Part shown: piece after piece, positions 18,299-28,351 of the stretch | Layout: each line of letters opens with the position of its first letter | How positions within the stretch are numbered: the stretch's first letter is position 1 | NCBI GenBank assembly: GCA_964617955.1 | Contig: CAZTXB010000004.1 | Location: 1 to 64,000, forward strand | Origin: JABWCE01 sp964617955 | GTDB taxonomy: Bacteria; Bacteroidota; Bacteroidia; NS11-12g; UBA9320 | DNA: 64,000 nt | Direction: 5' to 3' | Made by a program: the position numbers and the translations under genes | The notes under the pieces: model-generated | Database searches by the model: none | What the model was told of the DNA's origin: nothing | What the model saw: only the letters and a program-made list of their open reading frames with translations

Positions 18299-21200
18299 TT
18301 ACCTGATAAGGGTAATGGTTCCTCGATACAAATAGGAATGTCCACTCACGCTGATGAGTTTAATGCTGTAGAAATAAATGTCGGGGGTACAAACCACTTC
18401 TCCTGATTTGCCATTCCAAGTTTCCCTTGGGTTGTCGGACTGATACAATTTATGCCCCCATCGGTCGAATATTTCCATAGAAAAGTGAGCATAATTGTCA
18501 AGGCTTATCCCAAAGGTGTTATTTTTTTCTTCGTCTTTATTATTTGGACTGAAAGCATTAGGCATATAGATGAGCAAATCCGGTCTCACATAAACCAGCT
18601 TTTCAAGGGTATTCGAGCATCCAAATTCGTCGGTTCCTTTAAGGGAAACTGCATAGATTCCCGTATCAGTATAGGTATACCTGGCGCTATAATCACTAGA
18701 CGTATTGTTGGGTCGATTGTCGCCGAAACGCCACATCCAATTCAGGTCTTCTCTTGATTGGTTTTTAAAGTGAAATCCCGGCTGCATGATGGTGGTGGTA
18801 TTGGTAGGCAAAATTATAAAATCAAGGATTGGCAAGGGCTTAATCTCAATATTCAGCCCCTCCTCGCTCTTGCAGTAATCGCTAAAGGCTTTAAATGTAA
18901 GGGCATGCTTTCCTACAGGTAACTTTGCCGTATTTAAATCTCTTGCTGAACTGATTTCCTGTGAATTTTGAATCCAGGCATATTTTAGACTTTCCACGCC
19001 ACTGAACGCTAGGGTTGGTTTTACAAAGTAGTCGGTTTTATGGCAAGAAAAAGTATCCTTCAATTTTGTGATTCCCGGCACATCATAAACTCTGATGCCA
19101 AATTGTTTCTCGCTTATACAACCATAATTGTTGTAGGCGGATGCCTTAATAAATTGGGTCAAAAACTGCTGATCTAAGCGGCTGTTAAAAATCGGTGTAT
19201 TGATAAAATCCTCGTGTTTAGAAAGGTCTTTTTCAAATACCCAATCCCCATAGTTGATTTTAAGTCGGGAACCATTGTCAATTTTTCCGGAAAGAAGTAT
19301 GGGTTCCTCCTTGCAATACCTATCTTTTAAAAGGGCAACGTCTAGCTGTGGAGAAGGATGAATGCTTACCCACTTGGATGCGTTAAATTCGCATTGATCC
19401 CCTCTAATTTTATATTGGATGAGATAATTTTGAGATTCATTGTGCAGAGGGGGAGAAAAGACATTATTTTTAATAAACGCATTTTCCCAAACTCCGCCGG
19501 CGGGGGATCCCTGAAGCGTGATTGGAATTTCTGAGTCGCAGGCTTGATCGTCAATTCCTGCAATATTCATATCGGGCTTACAAAGGATATTAATCAGCAC
19601 TTTCTTTGAATCATAACATCCGAAATTATCGTAAACATATTCGGCTTCAAATTGACCGCATGTATCAGTTAATACAAACTTTTTGTTTGTGAATAAATCA
19701 AAATCCCGGAACGACCAATTCCCATTCTCCGGATTCACGCCGGAAAGCGCGCTTACATCTATAGGCCCTGAATTCTGGCAAAGATTAATTGCATTATTAA
19801 ACTTTATCTGCACTGCAGGGGTAATTTCTATGGTTCCGCTATCGCTATTACTGCATCCGTTCGGGCCTTTAACGACGGCAGAGTATCTGTACACCCCAAA
19901 ACCGCTTTCAGAGGGATAGAACAGAAGGTAGCCTTTTTCAGTTTTAATATAATCTTTGAGCCCGCCCATGCTCCACTCATAAGTATAGTCGAGCTTTTTA
20001 TAAGGCTTTACAATAAGGTGCTCTAATAAAACGGGTGTCTTGATTTCACAAATGGTAAGGGAACTCAATTCAACTTCAGGTATGGCTTGAATGATGACCT
20101 CAATGGTTTTTGACGAGTAGCAGCCTGAGTAATCAATTTCATATTGGCAGATGACCGTATCGTTATAAGAACTTAAATTGAAGTGGGTGTTAATGAGCCC
20201 ATCGTTAAAGGCCGGGCTATTGGAGAACCATTTTCCATTATCGGGTAAAATATTTAAATCGTTTACGTTAAAAATGCCGGAGTTATGGCAGGTTAAATAG
20301 TTGTCCCTGGCAATAATTTCAGGCGTTTTAATGAGATTAATGCTTTTAATAAGAGTATCGCTGCACTGCCATTTGCCATTTCTGTAGGCCAGATAGGCAA
20401 GCAGCTTTGAATTTTGATTAATACTCGCAGAAATGGTGTTGCCATTACCGGCCTGGGTCCCATTCAAATTCCAATTCACAGAAAATCCGCTAGCAGGCAA
20501 ATTAATGACAGTATAAAAATACTTTACCTCTTTGCAGATGCTATCGGCGCCCAAAATTGATGCCATGGTTTTATTGTTGTAATAAAAGATGGTATCAACA
20601 AAATAGGATTCACAACCATTGATGCTCACAATTTTAGCCTGGATAACATATTTACCTCTGGATTCCAGGCTCAGGGTGTCGAGGGTTTTGTCAGTTAAAA
20701 ATAGCTCTGTCGCAGGGTTTCCAAAGTCATATACTTTCACCGAAAGTTTTGATTGAGCTTCAAGGGAGGCACAACTCAGTTCGTAATTCCCACAGCCCAG
20801 GTCGCGCTTATGGATGCGCAGTTCTTCTTTAGGCTTTACTTTAATATTTATTTGCTGATAGCTATACGCGTTCGTTGAACAAAAATTATCTTTTGCCAAG
20901 ATAGAAACTGGATAAATGCCTGATAAACCTTTTCCTGGTTTCCACTTTAGGGTTGCGTAGTTATAAGGAGGGCCGGATTGGAAGGACTGGCTAAAATTTG
21001 CCCCTGAAGGAATGCTTTGTGCTGTATAAAAAACCGAGTCATATTTGGTTCCGGAGAAAATTTTATCATCTTTTGTTTCAATTTTGATGACCAGTTCTTC
21101 CCCCTCACACACTTCAAAGTAATCCTGGTTTAAAAATTTTGGTGAATTGTTGTCATCACTGGTTATCACACTGATTTGAATATCCCTTTTGATGTAGCCG

Positions 21201-22087
21201 ATGAGTTCCCAATTTCCTGAAACTTTTCTATACTCCTCAACCTTGTATACCACGACTCCAATTTCAGAAACCCTGATGGGTAAAAAGATGACTGAGCCAT
21301 TAAAGCGGTCTAAATAAAAACCTGATTCTTTGTTTTTATCACCATAGCAGGGAGGCATTTCGGTGCAATAAACGGTCAGAGGATAATTTGGACTATAACC
21401 GGTCCCATAATTGGCGGCCTTTTCGATAGATATCAACGGAGAGGTTAGGCTATACACCAATGAATCGCCATCGGCATCAATAGCAAAGCAACTTGGATAC
21501 TGCGTTTTAGCATGGTTAACAATGAAGGTAGGGCTTGATGCAATCTTCGCTGAATTATTTTTTTTGTCCAAACACGCATTGATGAAGGCATCGATACAGA
21601 AATTTTGTTTGGCTTGACCTGTGCTGATGTTGTTATTTCTCTCAGCAAAAGTTACATAAATGTAGTATTGGCAATAACCTGCAATTTTGGAATCGTCTAA
21701 GTCAATAATGGCAGAAAACTGCTGCAATTCAATTCCAATGCTTGAGTTGGAATTGGCGTAACACGAGGATATTTTACTTCGACAAAGCGGAGATATATCT
21801 TTTATAAATTCACGTCCGAGAGAGAATTTGGTTTCTTTGCTTGAAGACTTGTCGATGCCTTTAACAAAGACGTATTCAATTTCTGAACAATTTTCAGCAC
21901 TGTTTCCTCCGCCATTCCCATTGATCTTGCAGCCGTTGCAATCGCGGTAAACGTTGAGCGTAACTTTAAATTGATTGTTTTTTAAATGTTGGTAATAGAT
22001 CTCCCCACCAAGCACATGAGAGGCGTTAACCGTCCCCCCCGTAACGAGGAAAAGCCATATTAAAATATGTCTTTTCAAGGTATTCAT
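18299..22087 (-). CDS. Giant T9SS type-B cargo protein, PKD-containing (paralogue of the next gene)
   Basis: Surface or secreted protein of 1262 aa. A signal peptide (to about residue 22, GTVNA) precedes an N-terminal module starting SHVLGGEIYYQHL and containing VYRDCNGC, seen in many large Bacteroidota surface proteins. The middle is a string of Ig/PKD-like beta domains with paired Cys. A clear PKD domain near the end reads WMWRFGDNRPNN...YTYTDTGIYAVSL, followed by a complete type-B sorting domain (YMPNAFSPNN...FSMEIFDRWGHKLYQS...DIYFYSIKL...GTITLIR). That C-terminus is the 'gliding motility-associated' family and marks T9SS export rather than gliding as such. It has its own promoter box, and a terminator separates it from the larger paralogue upstream. 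Function probably adhesive; ligand unknown. Confidence 0.9.
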   Translation of the reverse strand: MNTLKRHILIWLFLVTGGTVNASHVLGGEIYYQHLKNNQFKVTLNVYRDCNGCKINGNGGGNSAENCSEIEYVFVKGIDKSSSKETKFSLGREFIKDISPLCRSKISSCYANSNSSIGIELQQFSAIIDLDDSKIAGYCQYYIYVTFAERNNNISTGQAKQNFCIDAFINACLDKKNNSAKIASSPTFIVNHAKTQYPSCFAIDADGDSLVYSLTSPLISIEKAANYGTGYSPNYPLTVYCTEMPPCYGDKNKESGFYLDRFNGSVIFLPIRVSEIGVVVYKVEEYRKVSGNWELIGYIKRDIQISVITSDDNNSPKFLNQDYFEVCEGEELVIKIETKDDKIFSGTKYDSVFYTAQSIPSGANFSQSFQSGPPYNYATLKWKPGKGLSGIYPVSILAKDNFCSTNAYSYQQINIKVKPKEELRIHKRDLGCGNYELSCASLEAQSKLSVKVYDFGNPATELFLTDKTLDTLSLESRGKYVIQAKIVSINGCESYFVDTIFYYNNKTMASILGADSICKEVKYFYTVINLPASGFSVNWNLNGTQAGNGNTISASINQNSKLLAYLAYRNGKWQCSDTLIKSINLIKTPEIIARDNYLTCHNSGIFNVNDLNILPDNGKWFSNSPAFNDGLINTHFNLSSYNDTVICQYEIDYSGCYSSKTIEVIIQAIPEVELSSLTICEIKTPVLLEHLIVKPYKKLDYTYEWSMGGLKDYIKTEKGYLLFYPSESGFGVYRYSAVVKGPNGCSNSDSGTIEITPAVQIKFNNAINLCQNSGPIDVSALSGVNPENGNWSFRDFDLFTNKKFVLTDTCGQFEAEYVYDNFGCYDSKKVLINILCKPDMNIAGIDDQACDSEIPITLQGSPAGGVWENAFIKNNVFSPPLHNESQNYLIQYKIRGDQCEFNASKWVSIHPSPQLDVALLKDRYCKEEPILLSGKIDNGSRLKINYGDWVFEKDLSKHEDFINTPIFNSRLDQQFLTQFIKASAYNNYGCISEKQFGIRVYDVPGITKLKDTFSCHKTDYFVKPTLAFSGVESLKYAWIQNSQEISSARDLNTAKLPVGKHALTFKAFSDYCKSEEGLNIEIKPLPILDFIILPTNTTTIMQPGFHFKNQSREDLNWMWRFGDNRPNNTSSDYSARYTYTDTGIYAVSLKGTDEFGCSNTLEKLVYVRPDLLIYMPNAFSPNNKDEEKNNTFGISLDNYAHFSMEIFDRWGHKLYQSDNPRETWNGKSGEVVCTPDIYFYSIKLISVSGHSYLYRGTITLIR

Positions 22088-22091
22088 TTTT

Positions 22092-22099
22092 CAAATGTA
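22092..22099 (-). promoter_or_regulatory. -7 promoter box of the 1262-aa type-B cargo gene
   Basis: On the minus strand TACATTTG is an exact TAnnTTTG match ending 4 nt before the ATG at 22087, immediately downstream of the terminator of the preceding gene. Confidence 0.5.
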
Positions 22100-22101
22100 A
22101 T

Positions 22102-22130
22102 AAAAGGGGCAGATATATTCTGCCCCTTTT
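22102..22130 (-). terminator. Terminator of the 1557-aa cargo gene
   Basis: Perfect 11-bp stem AAAAGGGGCAG/CTGCCCCTTTT (22102-22112 with 22120-22130) with a 7-nt loop. On the minus strand the run TTTTATTA includes the end of the stem. It is 18 nt beyond the upstream gene's stop codon. Confidence 0.85.
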
Positions 22131-22148
22131 ATCTTTTTTAACTAAAAT

Positions 22149-25100
22149 TTATCTGACAAGTATCACGGTTCCATTGTATTTATACAACTCCCCGCTAAAA
22201 CTTGTAACATTTACCTGATAAACATAGGCGTCCATCTGACAAGGGACTCCCCCACTAGAGGTGCCATCCCATGGTCGGTCAAGGCGATCAGACTCATAGA
22301 GCTTTTCTCCCCAACGGTTAAAGATTAAGATCTGATACGTAATATATCCACTGGCTTCCACCCAGAATTTGTCGTTTCGGAATGGGCCGGCACCATCAGG
22401 TGTAAACACGTTGGGTATGAAAACCAAAATGTCCGGATCAATAATAACTAAACGGTTGGTGGAGTCAACGCACCCGTGGTTTGTGACTACCTTCAGTTTC
22501 ACATAATACTTGCCGGTATCACTGGTATAATAATACTCCGGATGTGTTTCACCTGAAGTGTCATTGTTTACATTATCTTGTCCAAAGTCCCAGACGTATT
22601 TCACCAACTTACTGCCAAGTATCAACTGCTTGGTGGTACTTTCGTTCGTAAATTTGAATCTCGGTAGGGCTGCGGTGGTTCTGTTGTTAGGATTTGGGGT
22701 AAAGCTGGCCACCGGTGCTGGGTACACAGAAATAGAGGTAGGATTGATCATGGTGTCGCATCCCCATTCGCTTGTAATTAAAATACTGTCTCTGTACAAT
22801 TTAGGGACTGTATACGTTTTGCTGGCGTTCTGGGTGGTGATTGGAGGCACATCGTTAAAGCTAAAGCCCCACAAATATTGAGACCGGGCTGAATCCACTT
22901 CATTCAGAATACGTGTCGTGAAATTTGCTGTATGGGGTACACATCCATCAGGATCGTCGATGGTAACTATTGCGTGCGGTACAGGGTGTATGGCTATGCT
23001 CATAAAATCCTGAGCGAATGGGCACACCCCTTCTGCTTCTGTCTGACAAGTTATAAAAATGTAAGTCGCCGAATCACTCCTTGGCTTAGTGGTCAAAGTT
23101 GTAGGATTTAAGTTGCTGGCCTGGTTGCCACTCTCAAAACTTGTTTTAAGAACATCGTTGTCGTGGTACCAGGTTATTTTCTTGGTAAAGCTATAATCGG
23201 CTGTCAACTTAATATTCATCAAATTGGTACGACAAGTATCCAAGTCAGGGGTAATGATATCCACCACCGGTTTACTTTGCACAAATACCTGAAGGCTCTT
23301 CATGGTATCGCATTTTGTGGTTGGATGGGTATACCGATAGGTGAGGGTAATCCACTTGTCTCTCTCTGAAGCCGGAACCGACTTAGGCATAAAATAGCCT
23401 CCTCCGATGGTTCCCGCAACTGAACTGCTCCAAACTCCACCTGCAGGACTGGCCTCAAGGGTTACATCGGGGTCTATCTGACAGAATTTGCCGTTGTCGC
23501 CCTTTGGCGATATGCTTATGTTTACGTTAGGCAACGGGTTTATCCTGAGATTGGTATCTCTTTGAACCGGACATCCGCTGGCGGTGTGAATGTATCTCAA
23601 TTTATAGAGACCAGGGCCATTCTGGAGGTTTAGACTCAAGGTATTCAACGAGTCGCAGCCTACCATACCGGGCTTAAGGAACGAAGTGTCTTTAAAACCA
23701 GGAGCATTAATCACTTTCCAGCATCCGTCGTCAGGGGTGACGTTTGAAAGTTTGTCGAGGCTCACCAATCCCTTGTCTATGCATAAATCAGGGAAAATAT
23801 TAAACTTAATAACCGGCACCTTCCATACAAAAACAACCATGGTGTCTTTATTAAAGCAACCTTGTCCATCCTGGATAGTGATTTCGATAATCAACGAATC
23901 CTTTGCTGCAGATCCGATATCAATTGAAGCGGAGTCTACTTTTATCCACCAATCATAATTCAAACTTGGATCTTTATCGTAGATTAGATCAGCTGAGGTA
24001 TTAATGGTACCGTTAGGTTTTTTCAGACTTTGAATCAATCTCCATTTCACATCCACCATTGAGTTTAAGTTTACAGGAGCCACGATGTGTTTTTTCAATG
24101 GCGCCTCAATGATATCCTGGCAGTAATATCCGCCTTTAAGTTGAAGTGCAGGCAGTGGATTGATGGTAAACTGCGTGCTGTCTTTATTGATACAGGTGGT
24201 TACAGGATCCTGATACGTATAAATGAGGGTAAACACTCCAGGCTTTACAGGATCGCAGGCATTTGGTGTATCGAAGACATTTGATTTCACGTAGGCCGGC
24301 TTTTCACGGCATGACCAAATACCGCCGGTTGGGCTTCCAAACGCAGCACTTCCCATCGCAATGGTACCATAATCGCAGCAGAATTTCTGTGGCGTGGTAA
24401 GCGTTAATACAGGAAGAGGGTTAACTTTTACAAACACCGTATCGTAATTAAAGCAAACCGTCGTATCTTCTTTTATGATGACTTTAAGTAAATAATCGCT
24501 TGAGTTTTGAACCTTGAACGCAGGTTTCCTGAGTTTGCTAAAAGGCGGGCCGACTTCGGTAACCCCTTTCCACCAATTATAGCTGCCTGATTGATATTTC
24601 TTGGTAGAGTCTAATCCTCCTGCTGTTAAAGTGAGTAAATCGTCAAAACACTTTACCTGATCAGGACCGGCATTTGGCCTGATGGTATCGTTTACGTGGA
24701 GCCTCATGGTATCCGTCCAATTACAACCCAGACTGTCTCTTACAGTTACGGTATAAATGGTCTCCTCATTAAAAGTTTCCTCATTCTTGGTGCTAAAGGT
24801 GGTGCCATTTCTTTTCCATGTCCACCAAAGGGTGTCTCCCTGTTGTAGGGTATCTCCGTCTTCTGGATCAACCCAATAAGCGTTAGAGGCGTCAGGTTTC
24901 ACCGTTACACTTCCATACCAACATATCCTTAAGTCGGGTCCCATATCCACTTTGGGGTTGGGCTTCAGGAATATATTGATGGTATCGAAGGCCACACATT
25001 TGTTATCGTCGGTAATCTCAACCCTGAAAGTTGTATCATGGGTGCTCATGTAAACATCCAGATAGGTTAAGGTGTCTTTTGGGTCTGAATCTTTAGGGGT

Positions 25101-26822
25101 TAACCATTTGTATTTGAATTTAGGTACACCATTTACAGTTTTAGCTCCCAATCGCAGCGTTGTTCCGGCACATACAAAGGTATCGGGACCCAAGGCGAGA
25201 TCAACTTCTAATAAAGGTGGAACTACCAGAGTGTCGAAATAATCGCTTGGGCAGTTCAAAGGAGGGTTGTTGATACGGTGGTGAATGATGTATTTTCCAC
25301 CTTTCCTAAATTGAATGGTATCTACAGCTTTCTTTGAGACCAAAGCCTTGCTGGGTTTGAAGTTGAAATATCTGCTATCCAGTAATTTATTAGCCGAATC
25401 AGATACTTCCCACAAGTAGTCGGGGGTTCCCTTAAAATTGGGCAACACCTCACTTTTCACAGCATAAGCACCGCAAATGAGTTTGGTATATGTCCTTTTG
25501 GTTTCGGCAATTTGCTTCACCTTAACCGAATAAGATTTTACAGTAATGGCATTTCTTGGGCATGAATTATCTCTCGCCGTAACTGTAAATGTGTAAGGAA
25601 TATCGCTGGCATTGTCCTTTTTAGGCGTCCAGCAAAATTTAGCCTTTTTTAATCTGGCTTTGGGATCAATAATCGTAAACGTACCTCCGGGTATTCCTCG
25701 GTTCCATGTCAGGTTTACCGTATCAGGAGGATTTGGTTTTTGAGGCGGAGGAGGGATAAACTGCTTATCATCGGAGGTGATGGTGAAGCAAATTTCAGTT
25801 CCCGCACAAGTCTCATACTTATAAGGACCATTGAGTATCGGAGGATTGTTATCCGGGCAGGTAATCGTGATGAACTGGATATCTCTTCGGGTTTCTCCGA
25901 TTTTCTGATAATTTTTTGTCGAGTCCTTTCGCCATTCCGTTACCTTGATGGAAGCAATGGTTACCTCGCTGCAATCGGTTGGGGTAAATATAATGTCTCC
26001 TGTTTCAGGATCTAGGTAAGTACCAATCGGTGGGTTGGTATTAGGGTTTGGGCCTTTATTTTTATCATAGCCTGAAGGCCAGTAATCGGCAAATGGGCTC
26101 TGAGAATTTCTGGCTCCGCTCCATGATGTTTTGCCAGTCCATGATGTCATAGGGTCGGCCCAAACGTAAGAAAGTGAATCGTGATCAGCAGTATCAGATG
26201 CCCCGTTATTGTAATAGTAAGGTTGATTACAGCAAAGGATAGCCACCGGTTCTGAAGTAAGGGATGGTGAATTATTACACTTTTTAATGCACAAATCAAT
26301 TTCACAATAGGTCCAGAAATCATTGCCTGAACCACCTGTTGTAATGGCCCCATTTCTACAGCACTGACCCACTCCAATTTGCACTTTGCAACATCCGTTG
26401 GCTTTCCAGGTCGAAAAATCGAAATCGAAGGAATAGGTATGCTCTTCAATAGCAGGCGAACTGGCAGTAATGGTTTGATTTTCAGGATTACAAAGTTTAC
26501 CACCGCCAACACAGGTCGGAGTAATGTCCCTTATGCTCGTTCGGCTATAACTAATATTTGAAGTTTGGCTTCCTCCCTGAACGCATTTGGCGTTCACAGT
26601 AGGGTTATTGAAGGGAATACCCCTGCAATCACGGTAAATTTTAGCCGTAAACCGATATTTGTTACTTCCTAAACAAACATAGCTAATGTCAGCGCCCATC
26701 ATGTGAGAGGCATAAAGCTGATTAAAAGTGCCCGTCAGTAAAAAAACGACTAGCACAAAACTCTTTCTAAGCATGAATTTAAGAATGTTTTGATTAATAA
26801 TGTTTTGTAATGATCTTATCAT
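22149..26822 (-). CDS. Giant T9SS type-B cargo protein with PKD/Ig-like domains
   Basis: Surface or secreted protein of 1557 aa, the largest gene of the window. It shares with its neighbour the N-terminal module (SHMMGADISYVCLG...FTAKIYRDCRG) and the type-B sorting end (FIPNVFTPDG...YQILIFNRWGEKLYES...DAYVYQVNV...GTVILVR). Between them are many Cys-bearing Ig/PKD-like repeats; the last PKD reads KYVWDFGQDNVN...YYTSDTGKYYVKL. Proline- and asparagine-rich segments occur near residues 250-270. The start may be 26822 or the in-frame ATG at 26774, which gives a compact signal peptide (MLRKSFVLVVFLLTGTFNQL). It begins only 26 nt after the preceding gene on the same strand, so it probably belongs to the ECF-sigma operon. 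A terminator follows. Confidence 0.9.
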   Translation of the reverse strand: MIRSLQNIINQNILKFMLRKSFVLVVFLLTGTFNQLYASHMMGADISYVCLGSNKYRFTAKIYRDCRGIPFNNPTVNAKCVQGGSQTSNISYSRTSIRDITPTCVGGGKLCNPENQTITASSPAIEEHTYSFDFDFSTWKANGCCKVQIGVGQCCRNGAITTGGSGNDFWTYCEIDLCIKKCNNSPSLTSEPVAILCCNQPYYYNNGASDTADHDSLSYVWADPMTSWTGKTSWSGARNSQSPFADYWPSGYDKNKGPNPNTNPPIGTYLDPETGDIIFTPTDCSEVTIASIKVTEWRKDSTKNYQKIGETRRDIQFITITCPDNNPPILNGPYKYETCAGTEICFTITSDDKQFIPPPPQKPNPPDTVNLTWNRGIPGGTFTIIDPKARLKKAKFCWTPKKDNASDIPYTFTVTARDNSCPRNAITVKSYSVKVKQIAETKRTYTKLICGAYAVKSEVLPNFKGTPDYLWEVSDSANKLLDSRYFNFKPSKALVSKKAVDTIQFRKGGKYIIHHRINNPPLNCPSDYFDTLVVPPLLEVDLALGPDTFVCAGTTLRLGAKTVNGVPKFKYKWLTPKDSDPKDTLTYLDVYMSTHDTTFRVEITDDNKCVAFDTINIFLKPNPKVDMGPDLRICWYGSVTVKPDASNAYWVDPEDGDTLQQGDTLWWTWKRNGTTFSTKNEETFNEETIYTVTVRDSLGCNWTDTMRLHVNDTIRPNAGPDQVKCFDDLLTLTAGGLDSTKKYQSGSYNWWKGVTEVGPPFSKLRKPAFKVQNSSDYLLKVIIKEDTTVCFNYDTVFVKVNPLPVLTLTTPQKFCCDYGTIAMGSAAFGSPTGGIWSCREKPAYVKSNVFDTPNACDPVKPGVFTLIYTYQDPVTTCINKDSTQFTINPLPALQLKGGYYCQDIIEAPLKKHIVAPVNLNSMVDVKWRLIQSLKKPNGTINTSADLIYDKDPSLNYDWWIKVDSASIDIGSAAKDSLIIEITIQDGQGCFNKDTMVVFVWKVPVIKFNIFPDLCIDKGLVSLDKLSNVTPDDGCWKVINAPGFKDTSFLKPGMVGCDSLNTLSLNLQNGPGLYKLRYIHTASGCPVQRDTNLRINPLPNVNISISPKGDNGKFCQIDPDVTLEASPAGGVWSSSVAGTIGGGYFMPKSVPASERDKWITLTYRYTHPTTKCDTMKSLQVFVQSKPVVDIITPDLDTCRTNLMNIKLTADYSFTKKITWYHDNDVLKTSFESGNQASNLNPTTLTTKPRSDSATYIFITCQTEAEGVCPFAQDFMSIAIHPVPHAIVTIDDPDGCVPHTANFTTRILNEVDSARSQYLWGFSFNDVPPITTQNASKTYTVPKLYRDSILITSEWGCDTMINPTSISVYPAPVASFTPNPNNRTTAALPRFKFTNESTTKQLILGSKLVKYVWDFGQDNVNNDTSGETHPEYYYTSDTGKYYVKLKVVTNHGCVDSTNRLVIIDPDILVFIPNVFTPDGAGPFRNDKFWVEASGYITYQILIFNRWGEKLYESDRLDRPWDGTSSGGVPCQMDAYVYQVNVTSFSGELYKYNGTVILVR

Positions 26823-26848
26823 AACTGCGCTAAATTATTGTTTTAAAT

Positions 26849-28351
26849 TTAAAAAATTAGTATTTTTTTTGTAATAATTTGATTATCAGCATAAAAACTA
26901 ATATAGTATATTCCTGTCTTTTCTATTCTTAACGTTTTTTCAACATTTGGATTTATTGAATTGAAGACTCTACCCATTTGATCGCAAACGGAAATTTTCT
27001 CATAGTTGACAAACCAATCCTGAAACAATTCCTGGTTTCGGGCAACAGGGTTAGGAAGGGGAGGGGCGCATGCCTGAGTCTGTTTTCCTGATATCCTATT
27101 GGTTTTATTCCACAGCGTTGAAATTTCATTTGTCTTGCTTGCAATAAAATCAAATGGATTGCCTTCCGATTTTTCATAGCCGAGTACTGCTACATCCAGT
27201 TCGATAAAACCTTTTGCCGCTAACTTATTAATGTCTAGGTTAGCCAGTATACTCCTTTGCCCGCCCAATCCCATTTCGGTCCACTGTTGTGTGCTATGCT
27301 TAGGGTCGGTGCTGCCCGGATAAATAAAATCTGCCATGTCAGACCCCGCGGTGCCATTTCCGCCATAGGACAGAGGCTTAGAGGATTTCCACTTGCCTTC
27401 CATGAGAAAACGGTTGTGTTCCGGAATATTTCCGGGCATACCGGTACTGGTATCAGTGTCGTTTGTGATGTAAAGGCTTGAAGCCAACTTTTTATTTAAT
27501 AGCATCAAAGCAGCCACAGGTTTTGAAGTGCCAAAATGGTTATCATCGTTTTCATCCGCATTGTAGGCAAACACGGTTTGGTTGCCAACATGGGTTCCGC
27601 AAAAATTATCCTTGTCGTTGCCAAGCTCAAAAGCGGTATGGAAGGATACTTTAACATTCGAAAAGCTTTTTCCAGTGCGGTTTACGATAAAATATTTTAT
27701 AAAAAATACATTGGGAATAGCGTTTAGGGAATAAACCATTCCATAAATTTCGACTACCAGCGGTTGGCCTCCCGAAGCTTTGTGTTCGGAGTAAGCGTCG
27801 TTTACTATGAAATAGTTGGATACATCTCCCTTTATATCAGGGTAATCACCCTGGCTTGGGTCATAATATCCATCTCTGTCGAAATCGATAAATGGAGCGA
27901 GGTATTTATTAAATCTGTCTTTGCCATTGGCGGGCCAATTTTTAATATTCTCAGGAATGATGTATCCGTTATTTTTAAAATTCTTAATATGGTTGCTGGT
28001 TTCTGATTTTGTCACAGCCCACACCTTATTCCAATCTTTAGGGTCAGCTCCTAAAAAAGTTAAACTGTCTATCGGGCCCTGGCTAAAGTCTGATTTATAG
28101 CTAAAACCATTGTTAGTTGAGATGTATAATTGGTTTGAGGCATCATAACCGGAAATCCACAAATTGATGAATTTAAAAAAGTGATTGTTGCTACCTGAGA
28201 TAAACTCAGAGGATGCGCCTTTATTATAGTTGGCGAGCTGGCCATCGGCATTTATCCTCAATTTAAATTGACCATTTTCTTGCCAGTTACCGCTGACCTG
28301 AGCCATGGCAATCTGAGTTGAAATGATTAATATGAAGAGGATAAATCGCAT
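26849..28351 (-). CDS. Exported protein with divergent T9SS sorting domain
   Basis: Predicted secreted protein of 500 aa with signal peptide MRFILFILIISTQIAMAQ. The body contains a calcium-loop-like segment, FIDFDRDGYYDPSQGDYPD (about 155-175), common in T9SS cargo, and otherwise beta-rich sequence with motifs FFIKYFIVNRTGKSF and STDPKHSTQQWTEMG. The last 50 residues look like a type-A sorting domain (SVCDQMGRVFN...LRIEKTGIYYISFYAD...TKKILIF), but the usual PNP motif is not visible. Its ATG overlaps the stop of the upstream gene as TAATG, so translation is coupled. It lies third in the sigma factor operon, between the membrane-spanning anti-sigma-like protein and the giant type-B cargo. Function unknown. 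Confidence 0.8.
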   Translation of the reverse strand: MRFILFILIISTQIAMAQVSGNWQENGQFKLRINADGQLANYNKGASSEFISGSNNHFFKFINLWISGYDASNQLYISTNNGFSYKSDFSQGPIDSLTFLGADPKDWNKVWAVTKSETSNHIKNFKNNGYIIPENIKNWPANGKDRFNKYLAPFIDFDRDGYYDPSQGDYPDIKGDVSNYFIVNDAYSEHKASGGQPLVVEIYGMVYSLNAIPNVFFIKYFIVNRTGKSFSNVKVSFHTAFELGNDKDNFCGTHVGNQTVFAYNADENDDNHFGTSKPVAALMLLNKKLASSLYITNDTDTSTGMPGNIPEHNRFLMEGKWKSSKPLSYGGNGTAGSDMADFIYPGSTDPKHSTQQWTEMGLGGQRSILANLDINKLAAKGFIELDVAVLGYEKSEGNPFDFIASKTNEISTLWNKTNRISGKQTQACAPPLPNPVARNQELFQDWFVNYEKISVCDQMGRVFNSINPNVEKTLRIEKTGIYYISFYADNQIITKKILIF

